From NCBI GenBank assembly GCA_964020085.1, contig OZ026603.1:31881158-31945157 (forward strand): a stretch of 64,000 nucleotides of DNA. Direction: 5' to 3'. This DNA is from Micromussa lordhowensis. Its lineage: Eukaryota; Cnidaria; Anthozoa; Scleractinia; Lobophylliidae. Below are positions 12,901 through 23,700 of this stretch, in pieces; position 1 is the stretch's first letter, and each line of letters starts with the position of its first letter. The position numbers were made by a program, and so were the translations under genes. Under the pieces are notes generated by a model that made no database searches, had not been told where the DNA came from, and saw only the letters and a program-made list of their open reading frames with translations.

Positions 12901-15900
12901 GGCTTTCGACCGTTTGACTTCCTCCTGAGCCAACTATTTGCCCTTGGGTCTTCGAGGATGGGACGTTTTTCTAGCAAGGGAAGAATTTAGGGAACGAATT
13001 AAGGCCCTGCACTACCTTACAACCATCGCGAACGCCCAGAAGGTTGGGTTACTCCCATGTGAATGCCCAAGGATACTAGTCGTCTCACATATGATAGAAG
13101 GGTGTTCAGGACAGAACACCAATGTTTTTATTCATCAAAGTATCTTCTCAGATTGCACTCGAGGGATTGAATAAAAAACCCCAGAGTCAGTCCACACTAC
13201 GTCAGAGAAATTTTAAAACGCAGCTTTATTTCTACGGTTACATTTTTTGTCTTCACTAATCCGTCGCGAAAACGGAGCTTTTCGAAAACGCTCTTCAAAC
13301 CGGAGGAATTTGGAAACGCCAGCTTTGCGTTTTAGCGTGGACGGAAAACATTTTAAAAACGAAGCTTTTCGAAAACGATGGCATCACGATAATCATGTGA
13401 CTTTCCTGCCCGAGTTTTCCTCAAACACAAATCCAAAATGTTCGATGGTGGTTGCGTTTTTAAATTTTTCCGGCGTAGCGTGCGACGGAAAACATTTGAT
13501 GCGTTTTCAGAGTGAAACCCCATTTTAAAATTCCTCCGGCGTAGTGTGGGATGGAAATCATTCAATGCGTCTTCAGAGTGAAAACCGTCCGTTTTTGAAT
13601 TTCTTCGGCAAGGTGCGGTGGAGGCCTCAGACTGCCGTGAACCGTTGTCGCAAACACTTTGCTTTTCAAACGAACTCAAACTTTAACTTACTTTGAGTCC
13701 TCCAGCTGCAGCTGAAGAAAGTTCACGTAATCTTTTTTATCTCCGAACTCTGAGAAAGCGTCGTGAAATTCCTGCAAACGGCCACTCATATTGCTCTCTT
13801 CCTGAAGAATAACAAATAAAATCCGAAACAATTATAGAGCAAGCTGCTAAACGCCATAAGTTCGTAGTAAAAGCAAAGAAATCACGTCAGCTAAAAGAAG
13901 AAATTATTCAAATTTCACCTGAATGGCAATGCTGTAAATTAATTTCTGATGTCATTAAATTTGTGAATTCAACTACAGTGGAATCCCGATTTCTCGAACC
14001 CTCATTTTTTCGAACCTCCCGATAACTCGAACCAAAAGTTGTTTCCCCTCCTCAGTCGAACACTGCAATTTTACCCCCGATTTCTCGAACTCTCCGATTT
14101 TTCGAACCAATCTTCGTTTCCCTTGGAGGTTCGAAAAATCGGAATTCTACTCTGTGCGGATTGCCTTCTTCTTCATGTAGTTAGTGATAGATTGTCCTGT
14201 TTTCAGCCACTAACAATGAAGTAATTTTCTCAGTCATATAATAACAACTTTATTGAAATATATGTACTTGTTACCTTCTGTTTTTCCAAAGTTGATATTT
14301 TCGTGTTTAGCATTTTCACTTCGCCTTCTTTCTGCACTAAGGCCTGGGTCAGTCTTTGAATCTGAGAAGCGTCGGCATGACAACTCTTCACTTGGAGCAG
14401 AGTAGCAACTTGATTCTGCAATACAATGCAAATGCAATACAATGTTATGCACTTTTTTAATTGCTGCGATTTTAATACGTAGCACAAACTATCAGCTGCT
14501 GCGATCGCGTCACGGTTTGCACATCTTTTAAACTTTATATCCGCGTTAATCTTCTCCATCCCAAACCATCCTTGCTCCTTTATGGTTTATTATTATCTCT
14601 TTGGTGTTTTTCTGTCTTAGCAAACTAATATTTCAGGTTTCTTTCCTTCATTTGAAAGGTAACTTTGTACGAGGCCAAATTAACTCAAAGTACCGTAACT
14701 GAGTTCCTTATTAACTACATAATAGACGTTTTGCTACATACATGTAAGCACTTTATTTTTACCTTCAACCTCTGTAGATGTTGTTTTGTCATGTTATGGA
14801 CTTTCACCATACCCTCGTGTCTTGCACGCAAACTAACATATTTTTTCTCAAGTTCTAACCGTTTGTCTTCTACCTGCGAACAATTTGTCAAAGCATGAGT
14901 CGGAGTCGATAACACAAATTAAAATGAAATTAAAGGAGACAAAATTGCTCCAAACGAGAAGAAAAATTCAACATACCTCTCCAAACAAAGAATTTCCTTG
15001 TTTTCCAAAATTTCTCCTGGCATTGTCGGCCTTTATGTTTTCAAGCTCAGCTTTTAATTCTCCCGCCTCAAGGCGAGCTTCCTGTGGAAATTGTTTTTCT
15101 TTTTAATCTTATTCTGGTTATAGGACGCTTCAGTTAAATTTCCAGCAAATAGGAGGAGGAGTCGGGAAGAAACATCGTTGGACACCAGGGGGAGTGGGGC
15201 GAGGTAAGGGAAAAAATCCGGAAAGAGAAGTAAAGGAGAAAGCCAGTCACTCATAAAGGTAGTTTAAAACTTTTTCCAGCTCTTTCCAAGACGTAGATTT
15301 TGACGGGTCATTATAACCACTCTTTATTAGCGGTCTGGAAAAATCTGATTGGCTAACGTGCGCGCTCCAGGGATCCTGATTTTCCCATCCGGACCCCAGT
15401 TACAGACCGGTCCGAAATTTTCCAACTGTGGCAACTTTTCAAGCTTTTTGTTACACCGCAAAATAACGTAAAATGTGAGCATTCAACACAGAGTCAAACA
15501 AAGAAGCAAATGAAGCCATTTTTGATTTTTCGTGAATGTGTCGCTTTGTTTCTCAATTTTATTTCAGGCGTGCGTTTCCTTTCATTAAAATCAATTTTTG
15601 TCATATTGCAGGCATTTTAACCCAAAAACCAACCTTGTTGATCGTAGTATTTCCCTACACATGTCACATAAAATCAGCCCAACATATTCTGCTGACTATC
15701 GTCTTTTGTAGCCTGCAGAACAGGCATTATTTTTTGCGTATTTTAGGCGAACAGTGACGAAAGCGAGGCGAACGCAAGGGGAGGAGCGCGAGAAAATAAC
15801 GCGTTATTTTTTTCGCGCAGCTTTTGGCAAAGTTTAAAAAATACTGTACATAACTGTTCAGAGCCACCTTAAATTTTCAAAACCTTAAGGTGGCTCTGAA

Positions 15901-17447
15901 AAAGTTGCGTCTTATCGTTATCCAAAATTTGATAATATAAAAAAAAATCCCTTTGCCGTTTTTGAATGACAAGCCCCTAAAGCTATAATTAAGAGTGTTT
16001 TAGCAGGTCCGCATACTGTTGCTATAGTAGCCTATTGTGTCACAAAAATGATAACAACGTGTTCACCAATGATTGGGCAGTTTTTGATACGGTACCATGA
16101 TAGTAGCATCAATTGATAAAGAGTGGTTATATTAATAACCCATTAAAATCTATCTAGTCTTGGAAAGTGCTGGAAACTGTTTTGAGCCACGTTAACTGCA
16201 TATATGGGGAAGGGAGGCAGGGGGGGGAGTTAGACTGGGAGGGGGAAAGGGAGGCAGGGGGAGTGAAGCAGGGAGGTGGGAGAGAGGCAGGGAGGGTGGA
16301 AGCATGATTGACATTTTGAGGGGTTTTAGACCAGAGAAACTCCCCTTTTAACACAACATTAAAATATAAGATACTTAAGTATTAAAAGTCCCCAATTCCC
16401 TTTTTAAAGTAGACCCCATTTCCAATACAGGGGGCAAACCGATGCTCTGGATTTATGACAAGCAAGGAAGTTAACTTAAGCATTAGCTTATATCTGGTTT
16501 GGAGCTACTCGAGAGTCTGTCACAGTTTATTGTTCTTTTGTTGTTTTCAATTCATATCTCCAAAAATCAAGATAACTTCCTTCTAGACAGACAAAGAGAT
16601 TCGACTTAAAGCAATTCTATAAACGACAATAAACTGAGCACTTGCCTGTAAACAATTAAACCATGTTTGTCCTTGCCGAGCCTTCTCTTCCAGTTCTTCC
16701 TCTAGATGTTCCACTTTCTCCTTCAGCAAGTTTCTGTCGAATAAAATTCTCTCCTGGTTATCTTTACAATCTGCAAGCTCCAACGTCAAAGAATCTCTCT
16801 CGTCCTTCAGCTCGGCAGCAAGATGAATGTACTCTTCAATGCTCTCCAACCGTGATCTTCCCTTGTGTTGTAGTTCGTCGTTACTTTGGCGAGCTTTTTG
16901 AAGCAACTCATCCTGTTTCTTGATCTTTTCGTTCAGCTGAATTTCGATCAGGCTATGCTTGCTTACATCATTTTGCAAAGATTCAATTTCCTTTCTCAGA
17001 TCATTGATCTTTTTCTCTGTGCTTATTTGTTGTGATTTCTCGTTTGCCTCAAATTCCTTTCGAAGTTTTTCCTTCAAATCCTCCAGTTCGTGAGCATGAC
17101 TTGAATTGGCTCGAACTTCAATCTCTAGCCTAGATCGCAAGGTATGATTATCTTGCTTGAGTTCCTATTAATGTAAAAAAAATAAACGTTTTTAAAATTA
17201 GAATAGTTTTTCTACGAGCATAGCGGCTATAATCCGAAAATATGAAAGGTTTTACCTCGAGGTTTCCCAACGTTGATATGTAGTTGTTGTTCACTTCTTC
17301 AAGTTTCTTCTCCAATTCTTGATTATTTTCGAGCAGATTTTTCCCGATCTCTCCTGCTAATTCTCTATCTTGCTGTAATCCCTCGTTCTCCTCCTTCAAG
17401 CGGATTATTTCTTCTTTAAGAAAGTAAACTTCATTTTCGAGATCCAT
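9913..17447 (-). CDS. SPDL1: Spindly, kinetochore dynein-dynactin adaptor (9 exons)
   Basis: Exons (minus strand, in order) 17447-17256, 17164-16646, 15081-14977, 14873-14763, 14415-14275, 13801-13692, 12210-12026, 10963-10470 and 10029-9913 join in phase to about 657 residues (human Spindly about 605). Spindly recruits dynein to kinetochores through the RZZ complex. Seen: a CC1-box-like LAGEIGKNLLE in exon 1, long coiled coil, the Spindly motif GNSLFGEVEDKR across exons 3-4, HLQRLK/NQVATLLQVK in exons 4-5, LSESKVEKLNSENIKLRLKIDDL in exon 7, a Ser/Lys-rich tail, and a last exon ending NQCPQQ, the same CPQQ farnesylation box as in human Spindly. Intron 2 has a GC donor (CAG/GCAAGT). The start at 17447 (tccatcATGG) matches the short N-terminus of the family; an in-frame ATG at 17576 would add 43 residues. 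It shares a promoter region with GUF1. Confidence 0.9.
11270..11482. repeat. gatc-rich foldback element
   Basis: Inverted arms opening ctaagggtgca and closing tgcaccctaag-like sequence, rich in tgatcttggatcactgatc and its complement. Lies in an SPDL1 intron; a diverged arm recurs at 6020-6095. Confidence 0.8.
12265..12600 (+). mobile_element. tRNA-headed SINE
   Basis: A-box-like cagttggtagagcgcc and B box ggttcgagccc (12320-12330), closing with agatcggacc, followed by a non-tRNA body (actgaggagaatgtcctgtc). The 5' side is disrupted, so it is not a functional tRNA. Located in an SPDL1 intron. Confidence 0.6.
12777..12962. repeat. Foldback element
   Basis: Left arm tcttcggagacccaggggca, gaggaagtcaaacgg, ggtgcgaacgaaa is mirrored by right arm tgttcgcac, ccgtttgacttcctcc, gcccttgggtcttcgagga. 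Arms of about 75 bp with some mismatches, in an SPDL1 intron. Confidence 0.75.
13190..13640. repeat. Degenerate internally repeated element
   Basis: Motifs ggaggaattt / cggcgtag(c/t)gtg(c/g)gatgga and gcgttttcagagtgaaa(c/a)c recur several times in both orientations. This looks like a non-autonomous DNA element, but I cannot name the family. It fills most of the SPDL1 intron before the exon at 13692. Confidence 0.5.
13974..14155. mobile_element. Tc1/mariner-like MITE
   Basis: Ends tacagtggaatcccgatttc and its imperfect inverse gaaaaatcggaattctac(t)ctg, with internal repeats of ttctcgaac. TA at the left edge fits a Tc1/mariner/pogo target. Lies in an SPDL1 intron. Confidence 0.65.
14538..14711 (+). 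mobile_element. TTAA-type MITE, 5' truncated
   Basis: Matches the right two thirds of the 32727-32967 element (cttctccatcc, ctcctttatggtttattatt, aactcaaagtaccgtaactgag). Adjacent to the SPDL1 exon at 14763. Confidence 0.7.
15260..16185. mobile_element. Long foldback element
   Basis: The left end (ctttttccagctctttccaagacgtag, then ataaccactctttat) is repeated inverted at the right end (gagtggttatattaat, then tagtcttggaaagtgctgga). The centre near 15860-15900 is a short palindrome ccaccttaaa...ttaaggtggctct. A second copy lies at 41515-42125. Fills the GC-AG intron 2 of SPDL1 together with a G-rich simple tract at 16200-16300. Confidence 0.7.
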
Positions 17448-17706
17448 GATGGAAGCTACGAGTTGTTTACGAGCAATTTCAAATTTCGCTGGTAAGCACT
17501 GAGAATGCCTAGGCCTAGCCTGTGATTGGCTACTTTTACAAAGTTGACCAATCACATCTCCCAATTCTCTTATCATGGGCTCATATTTTGGGCAGCGGTA
17601 ACTGAATGAAACAAATATGGCGGACGATGGCGGACCAAAATGGCGGTAATTTGCTTTGAGAGCTAAAATGTAACAATTAGATTAAAAGATAGCCATTCCG
17701 TGAAGT
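17448..17706. promoter_or_regulatory. Bidirectional promoter between SPDL1 and GUF1
   Basis: The two start codons are 259 bp apart and divergent. The interval holds two ATGGCGG motifs (17617-17623 and 17640-17646), resembling YY1 sites that are common near such promoters. The first also opens an 11-codon upstream ORF (17617-17649) on the GUF1 side. Promoter function is inferred from geometry. Confidence 0.6.
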
Positions 17707-20700
17707 ATGAACATGCCAATGCAATTATGCAGGCAAAGAAGTGCTGTTACAAGTGATTTTTTTATCAAGACGTCATGCAGGTATGGTAGATGTCTGTCCT
17801 CTTTTTCTGCTGCAAGAACGGAGTACAACTTTTCAAGCAAGGTATTTCGACGTGAAATCCCTCAAAACTACAAGTAAGTTATCGATATGAATTTCAACTA
17901 GACTGAGCTTATGATAAGTTTTGATTTCATACTATCAGTCATTTTAATTTTATCTTTTAGTGGCACCATATTTCATCAATTGTGGAGACCCTGCACTCAG
18001 TCAACAAGCCATGGAATTTCCAAAAAGGTATAAAAGACTGCTGAAATAGGTGTCAGCATTATTGTTAGTTTTTTTACCAGTCTTGAAACTTCTACATCAT
18101 TTTTTTTGAAAATATAATTTTTTGTTATGGTCAATCTTAAATTTTGCAAGAAATGTTTCCTTTACTAACTTCGCCTCATTCTCCAAACATAGATAAAAAC
18201 GCTAGCTTAAAAAGCATCCAAGGCATCAAGAAGGATCATGTAGCGCTTTTTGCTCATTCGGTCTGAGTTTGTAAATGGTATAGTAATAAAATATTTTTCT
18301 TTTTCATTGTGTTAGGACTCAAATATTGACATGTCAGAGTTTCCAGTGTCAAGAATTAAAAACTTCAGTATTATTGCTCACATTGACCATGGAAAAAGTA
18401 CCCTTGCTGATAGACTGCTTGAAATGACAGGTAAATTTGCATTTTAGGACAAACTGTAGTTATGGAAATTAAAAGTGTATATTATTGCTTTTGTGAATAA
18501 TATTAGGGTGATAGTTTGAACTTAAATTGAAGTCACTAATTTCAGTCTGTTGCTGTGATTGGTAAGAAAATTGATTACTTAGAAGCTCCTGCAGTTCTGC
18601 AAATGGCATTTGCTTAGTTATTTCTTTTTTAAAAAAAGCAGAAGATATGTGACTTTTTAAATGCATTAGGCCTGAACTTTGTTACAAAAAGGCTGAAAAA
18701 AAGAGGAAAAAAAGTCAAATTTCTTAATATACACTTTTCAGTGTCTAATTATTGGAGACCTATATGTGTTTAAATTGTTCAGGAAATCGTGTCATCTGTG
18801 GCAGCAAGCAAAAAGAGCTAGACAAAGCAGCCATTGCTTTTCTTTCTTCCTGAATATATGTTATGGTTTAAATTTACTTCTGGTTTAATTTTTTTTAAAC
18901 CAGTTTAAATTTTTCAAACTTGTTTATATTTTTGAAACTGGTTCATATTTTTCAAACTGGGTTGAATTTTTCAAACCAGTTTTTTTTTGTCAACTATCTT
19001 ATATAAAAAGGGAAAATATCATATCTCTTACCCTTTAAGCCCCAATAGTGCCATATGGCACAAGATGCAATTACATGCTCAATATCCAGTCAATTTACAT
19101 GAAATTTGCACAACTAATAGATCTTGGAAAGATCTGCACTTTGAAGGCATAATATTAGGCCCCCCTCCTATACAAGACTTGATTTACCACCCCTGCAACT
19201 TTTGGAACCTTTTGTCTTTGTACTTTTTAGACAAAGTTAATATCTGACAACAAGCTATGCACTGAGAGTTGCAAATTAAGCTATAGTTAAGGGGGATGCC
19301 CAATGTGTACAAGGAACAGAAAAATTTTAAACGTTTTTATTTTTTCACTTCGGGCATTTGTCAATCCAATCTGTGGCCTCCTCTATTTCTTTTGGTATGA
19401 TTTATAGCATACTTCAGAAAATATCTTTCAGATGGTATATCACATGTAGTCTGCTGGTTCATGGTTACCGATTTAGAAAAACTTGCCATTTCCTTCGGGG
19501 CTTAAAGGTTTAACATTCCTCTAATCTATTCTCTAACCTATTCTCTCCTTTTCTCGCTGAGTTTCTCCTGATTAATCTCCCATCTACTCTACCCCTTCCC
19601 CCAAATCCCCATTAAGCTTGAATACTAATTAACAGTAGGTTTCGCTTTTTTTTCTTTTTATCTCGTACTCACCGGGATTTGAACCGCCGACCTCTGGATC
19701 CAAAAATAAAATAAAATAAAAATGGCATTCTTGATCTTGTTTGTCATTTCTTAATACATGTATGTACATTTTCTTTCGTCCACTCAGGAACAATATCAAG
19801 AGACAGTGACAATAAGCAAGTGCTAGACAAACTTCAAGTAGAACGGGAGAGGGGAATAACCGTTAAGGCTCAAACTGCGTCGCTGTTTTATAATCATGAA
19901 GGAGAAACATATTTATTAAACCTTATTGATACACCGGTGAGTGTCAAGCAGTTAATCATGTTATTTTTGGTTGTAAGATTTGCCTTTATAAGGAAATATA
20001 CAGAGCAACGGTTAGTACCCAGTGTGAACAGGAATTCTTGACAGTTTGTGTAAAAATTGCTACTTTTTCATCAATAAGGAAGAGTACACTGACAGACTGA
20101 GAGGCCATTAGTTTATCGTTATTATTACAAAAGTGGCTGCCACACAGGTATAACATCCAGTAGACCTGAAAAATAATTAATTGAATTTAAACTCATCACC
20201 AATAGATGAGCTTGGAGATGGTGCCTGTCAAAGTGGGCGGTGATTCTGAGGTGAGCAACGAGCCTAGAGCCACGAGCCCTGAGCAGGGCACACAGGCATC
20301 CACGGCAACTCTGCGAGCGGCAACCACCCACCAGGCACCGTCACACTGACCCAGTCAGTGGAGATACTTACCAACCCTATACTTACCCAAATCCACCAAT
20401 GAGGGAGGGAAGGGAAGGGGAAAAAGCGAGACAACTGAACGAAATGCAGCCTGAAACAAACAGCACCTCACAGAGCAGAAACGAACAACACATGCGATTC
20501 AAGAAACCCCGTATAACACCTCCATGCGCATGACTCCCAGACCACCGCTGACCAGCATTGGCTTGATTTTAACTTAGCCTAAATTACATTTAGCCACATT
20601 TAAACTCATCACCAATAGATGAGCTTGGAGATGGTGCCTGTCAAAGTGGGCGGTGATTCTGAGGTGAGCAACGAGCCTAGAGCCATGAGCCCTGAGCAGG

Positions 20701-23700
20701 GCACACAGGCATCCACGGCAACTCTGCGAGCGGCAACCACCCAAAGACTACCCCGAAGGGTGCATGGAGGGCGAAGGGGCCGCGAACAGAGATGACGTGG
20801 AACCTGCGCCACCACCCAAAAAACACCCAAGCACCCATCCCCAGCTCAAAACAAGACACTAGACAACACTTACCCAGGTACTGCAATGCCGATCATGAAA
20901 GGAGACGAAGGAGGCCGCTGATAAAGCCAGAGGACAAGGAGGCGCCAAAGGCAAGGTCCGCAGCAGCTTTTCCAAACGCAAGTCGACATGAAGCTTCCGC
21001 CTGCTGGAGGAACTGAGCCGGAGAAAGGCCATGCACGTCCTGCGTGATGAAATGAGCTAGAGCCTGGCACTACCAGGCCGGCAAGCACAAGGCATGAGCG
21101 ACCCAGAGAAACTGGGGACGACCTATCCGCGTGAATTCCTGGCGACTCCAGAGCGAAGAGGCACAGCGAGATGAACAGTGACCACCAGGACGACTTGAGA
21201 GTGATCTTCGGGCGAACGGCAATTGGAGGGCGACCGGCCCAGACAGGGATCAGGACCCAACCGAGCCAGCAACGAGATGAGACGAGAGTGAAGCCAAGGA
21301 CTCGGAAGGAGTGCGAATGTACGACTGGTACGCAGAACTAGACCAACGGCCCAAGGCCTGAATAAGATGATCAGGGATGCCGCTACGAGCTGCAATGGTG
21401 GCCGCACCAATGCGAAAACTGTGACTGGAGAAATTTCCTGGAACACCTGCTCCTGCGAGGATTTCTCTGAGACGAGCCGTGAGGACAGTGCGGGTGAGAG
21501 GCCGACCATCCTGGAAAAGAAAAAGAGGGCCGCCCGCATTTCCCCTCCGTGCCAGGTAGGCCAGAACGGTTGGAGGGCGCATAGAGGAAAACGTCCCTTG
21601 CCAATGTGGACAAAGCAGCCTTTGCGAAAGGGGTCAGTCTTGGAGGCTTTAATCCGCACTCGCAAGCAAGAAGGACTGATGTCGGAGTCAACCGAAATGT
21701 CGCAGACGCCCAAGTGGAGTGTAGGGGAGAAACAGGCCAAATTAGGCACAGTAAATTCTGCAGATCTGAGGAAGCCAAAATAGGCGAGGTTGCAGGCAGC
21801 CCAAAACATGCAGTGGTCATAAACGGCTAAATCTAAGGACCCAAAGATTATCATCAAAATGTGATCCGTAATTGGAAGACGCTGGGCCTCAGGGGAGCCT
21901 TGGGTCCGTTTGATTCCTCGAAGAACCCGTTGCAAGCGTAGACAGTCGACCAGAGGATCTGGGAAGCCTTCTTCAATATGTAGAGCACGGACTGCAGAAA
22001 GGTAAACTTTAATCGAGGAGTGCTGCACCGACCCAGCCAGGAAAGTGGCAAATAAGTCCATTCATCTGTTGGGCACGGGGAGCCACTAGGATGCAACTTG
22101 CCCAACTGCGCACAAAAGCTGACGAACTTCCTCTGGCCAGATGCGTAAGATCTCCGAGTGGAGGCAGCCAAACCTTGAGCTAGGAGGAACTGGCACTGTT
22201 GCTCTAATGAGAGCCTGTCAATTCTTCCAGAAGTTGAGGCGGAAGGGACACTGGGAGCAACTGAGCCTGGGGGGCTAACCTCCGAAACTCCTGCCAATGA
22301 AAGCGGGACAAAGCGTCAGCAATGCAATTACGAACCCCGGGAACATGTTGAGAGGCAAAGGAGAAATTGAAGCGTGCTGCTGAGGCGAGAAGATGGCGAA
22401 GTAGGCGCATTAAGACAGGAATCCTGGATGTTCTAGAGTTAAGTATGTAGACCACTGCTTCGTTGTCAGTGCAAAAAAGCACGTGCCGCCTAGCGAATTG
22501 AGGACCCCAAACATGAGCAGCAATGACAACCGGGAACAATTCTTTGTAGGCTATAGAGTGAGACATCTGCGAAGAGACCCAGGAGCCGCTGAACCACTCC
22601 CCATTAAAATAGGCACCAAAACCAAGGGAACCTGAAGCGTCAGATGTCACCTGGAGGTCAGGGGAGGCAGCCATGCCAGGAAACAACCAAAAGTAGACGC
22701 CATGCCAAGAGGACAAGAACTGAAGCCACCACTGAAGATCCAGATGAAATTCTGAGTTTAGGCGGATTGGATGGTCCCGTTTGCGAAAGCACTGCAGCAA
22801 ATTGATCATTCGACGCAGGAAGGTACGACCAGGCCACACAACCTTTGCAGCGTGATGTAAATGGCCAATGAGGGACTCCAGTTCGCGCCTGGTACACCAG
22901 CGTCGATCCCGCCACGACTGAAGCAGCGTCTGTAAAGCAGAGAGCTTATCCGGAGGAAGACGGGCCACCTGAGCCACCGAGTCTAACTCGATGCCCAACA
23001 CAACTAATCGAGTGGACGGACCAATGCACTTATCCGGGTGGAGTGGAAGTCCTAAGGAGCGGCAGACAGCTATGGAAGTGGCTAAATTCTCAGCACATTG
23101 GTTGGTATCGGGAGGGCCTGCTGTAATAAAATCGTCTAGATAATGAAGCAGCGCGGAAAGATTGTGAGGATTTAGGAGAATCCACTCCACCATGTCAGCC
23201 ACAGAATTGAAGATATATGGCGCGGAGCGGAGGCCGAACGGTAACGCTAAATCAACATAATAGTGCTTACGCCATCTCATGCCCAGTAGATATCGATCCG
23301 ACGGATGGACAGCAATGTTGCGGTATGCAGCCTCAACATCAAATTTAGCAATCAAGGCGCCTAAGCCATAGCTTGAAATCATGCGAATGATCTGATCGAC
23401 TGTGATGTACTGCAAGGTAAACTCGTCTGGGTCAATTCCATCGTTGACACTGAGACCACCGGGGGACGACAGGTCAACTATGAGCCTCCACTTGCCGGGC
23501 TGACCCTTTTTCGGAATGACTCCAAAGCTGCTAACGTGCAAATTAGGGAAAGGAGGGGAGGAAAAAGGCCCAGCTACCCTCCCCAGGGAGACCTCGTTAG
23601 CCAAATAGTGGTCAATGACCTCAGAGTGTTGATTAGCAGAGGCCTTGTTTGACTTGGCTGACTTCAGTTTCTTGGAGTGCTGAAACCCCAGGCGAAAGCC

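Noticed and set aside
16663..16923. Plus-strand ORF of 86 codons
   Set aside because: Antisense shadow of SPDL1 exon 2.
17448..17576. Upstream ATG at 17576 as SPDL1 start
   Set aside because: It would add 43 residues not typical of Spindly; the ATG at 17447 has a better context and fits the family N-terminus. Not excluded.
21367..21830. Plus-strand ORFs of 138 and 74 codons
   Set aside because: Antisense shadows of the recombinase.
22658..22915. Separate ORF of 85 codons inside the retroelement
   Set aside because: It overlaps the RT-RNase H frame and has no domain.
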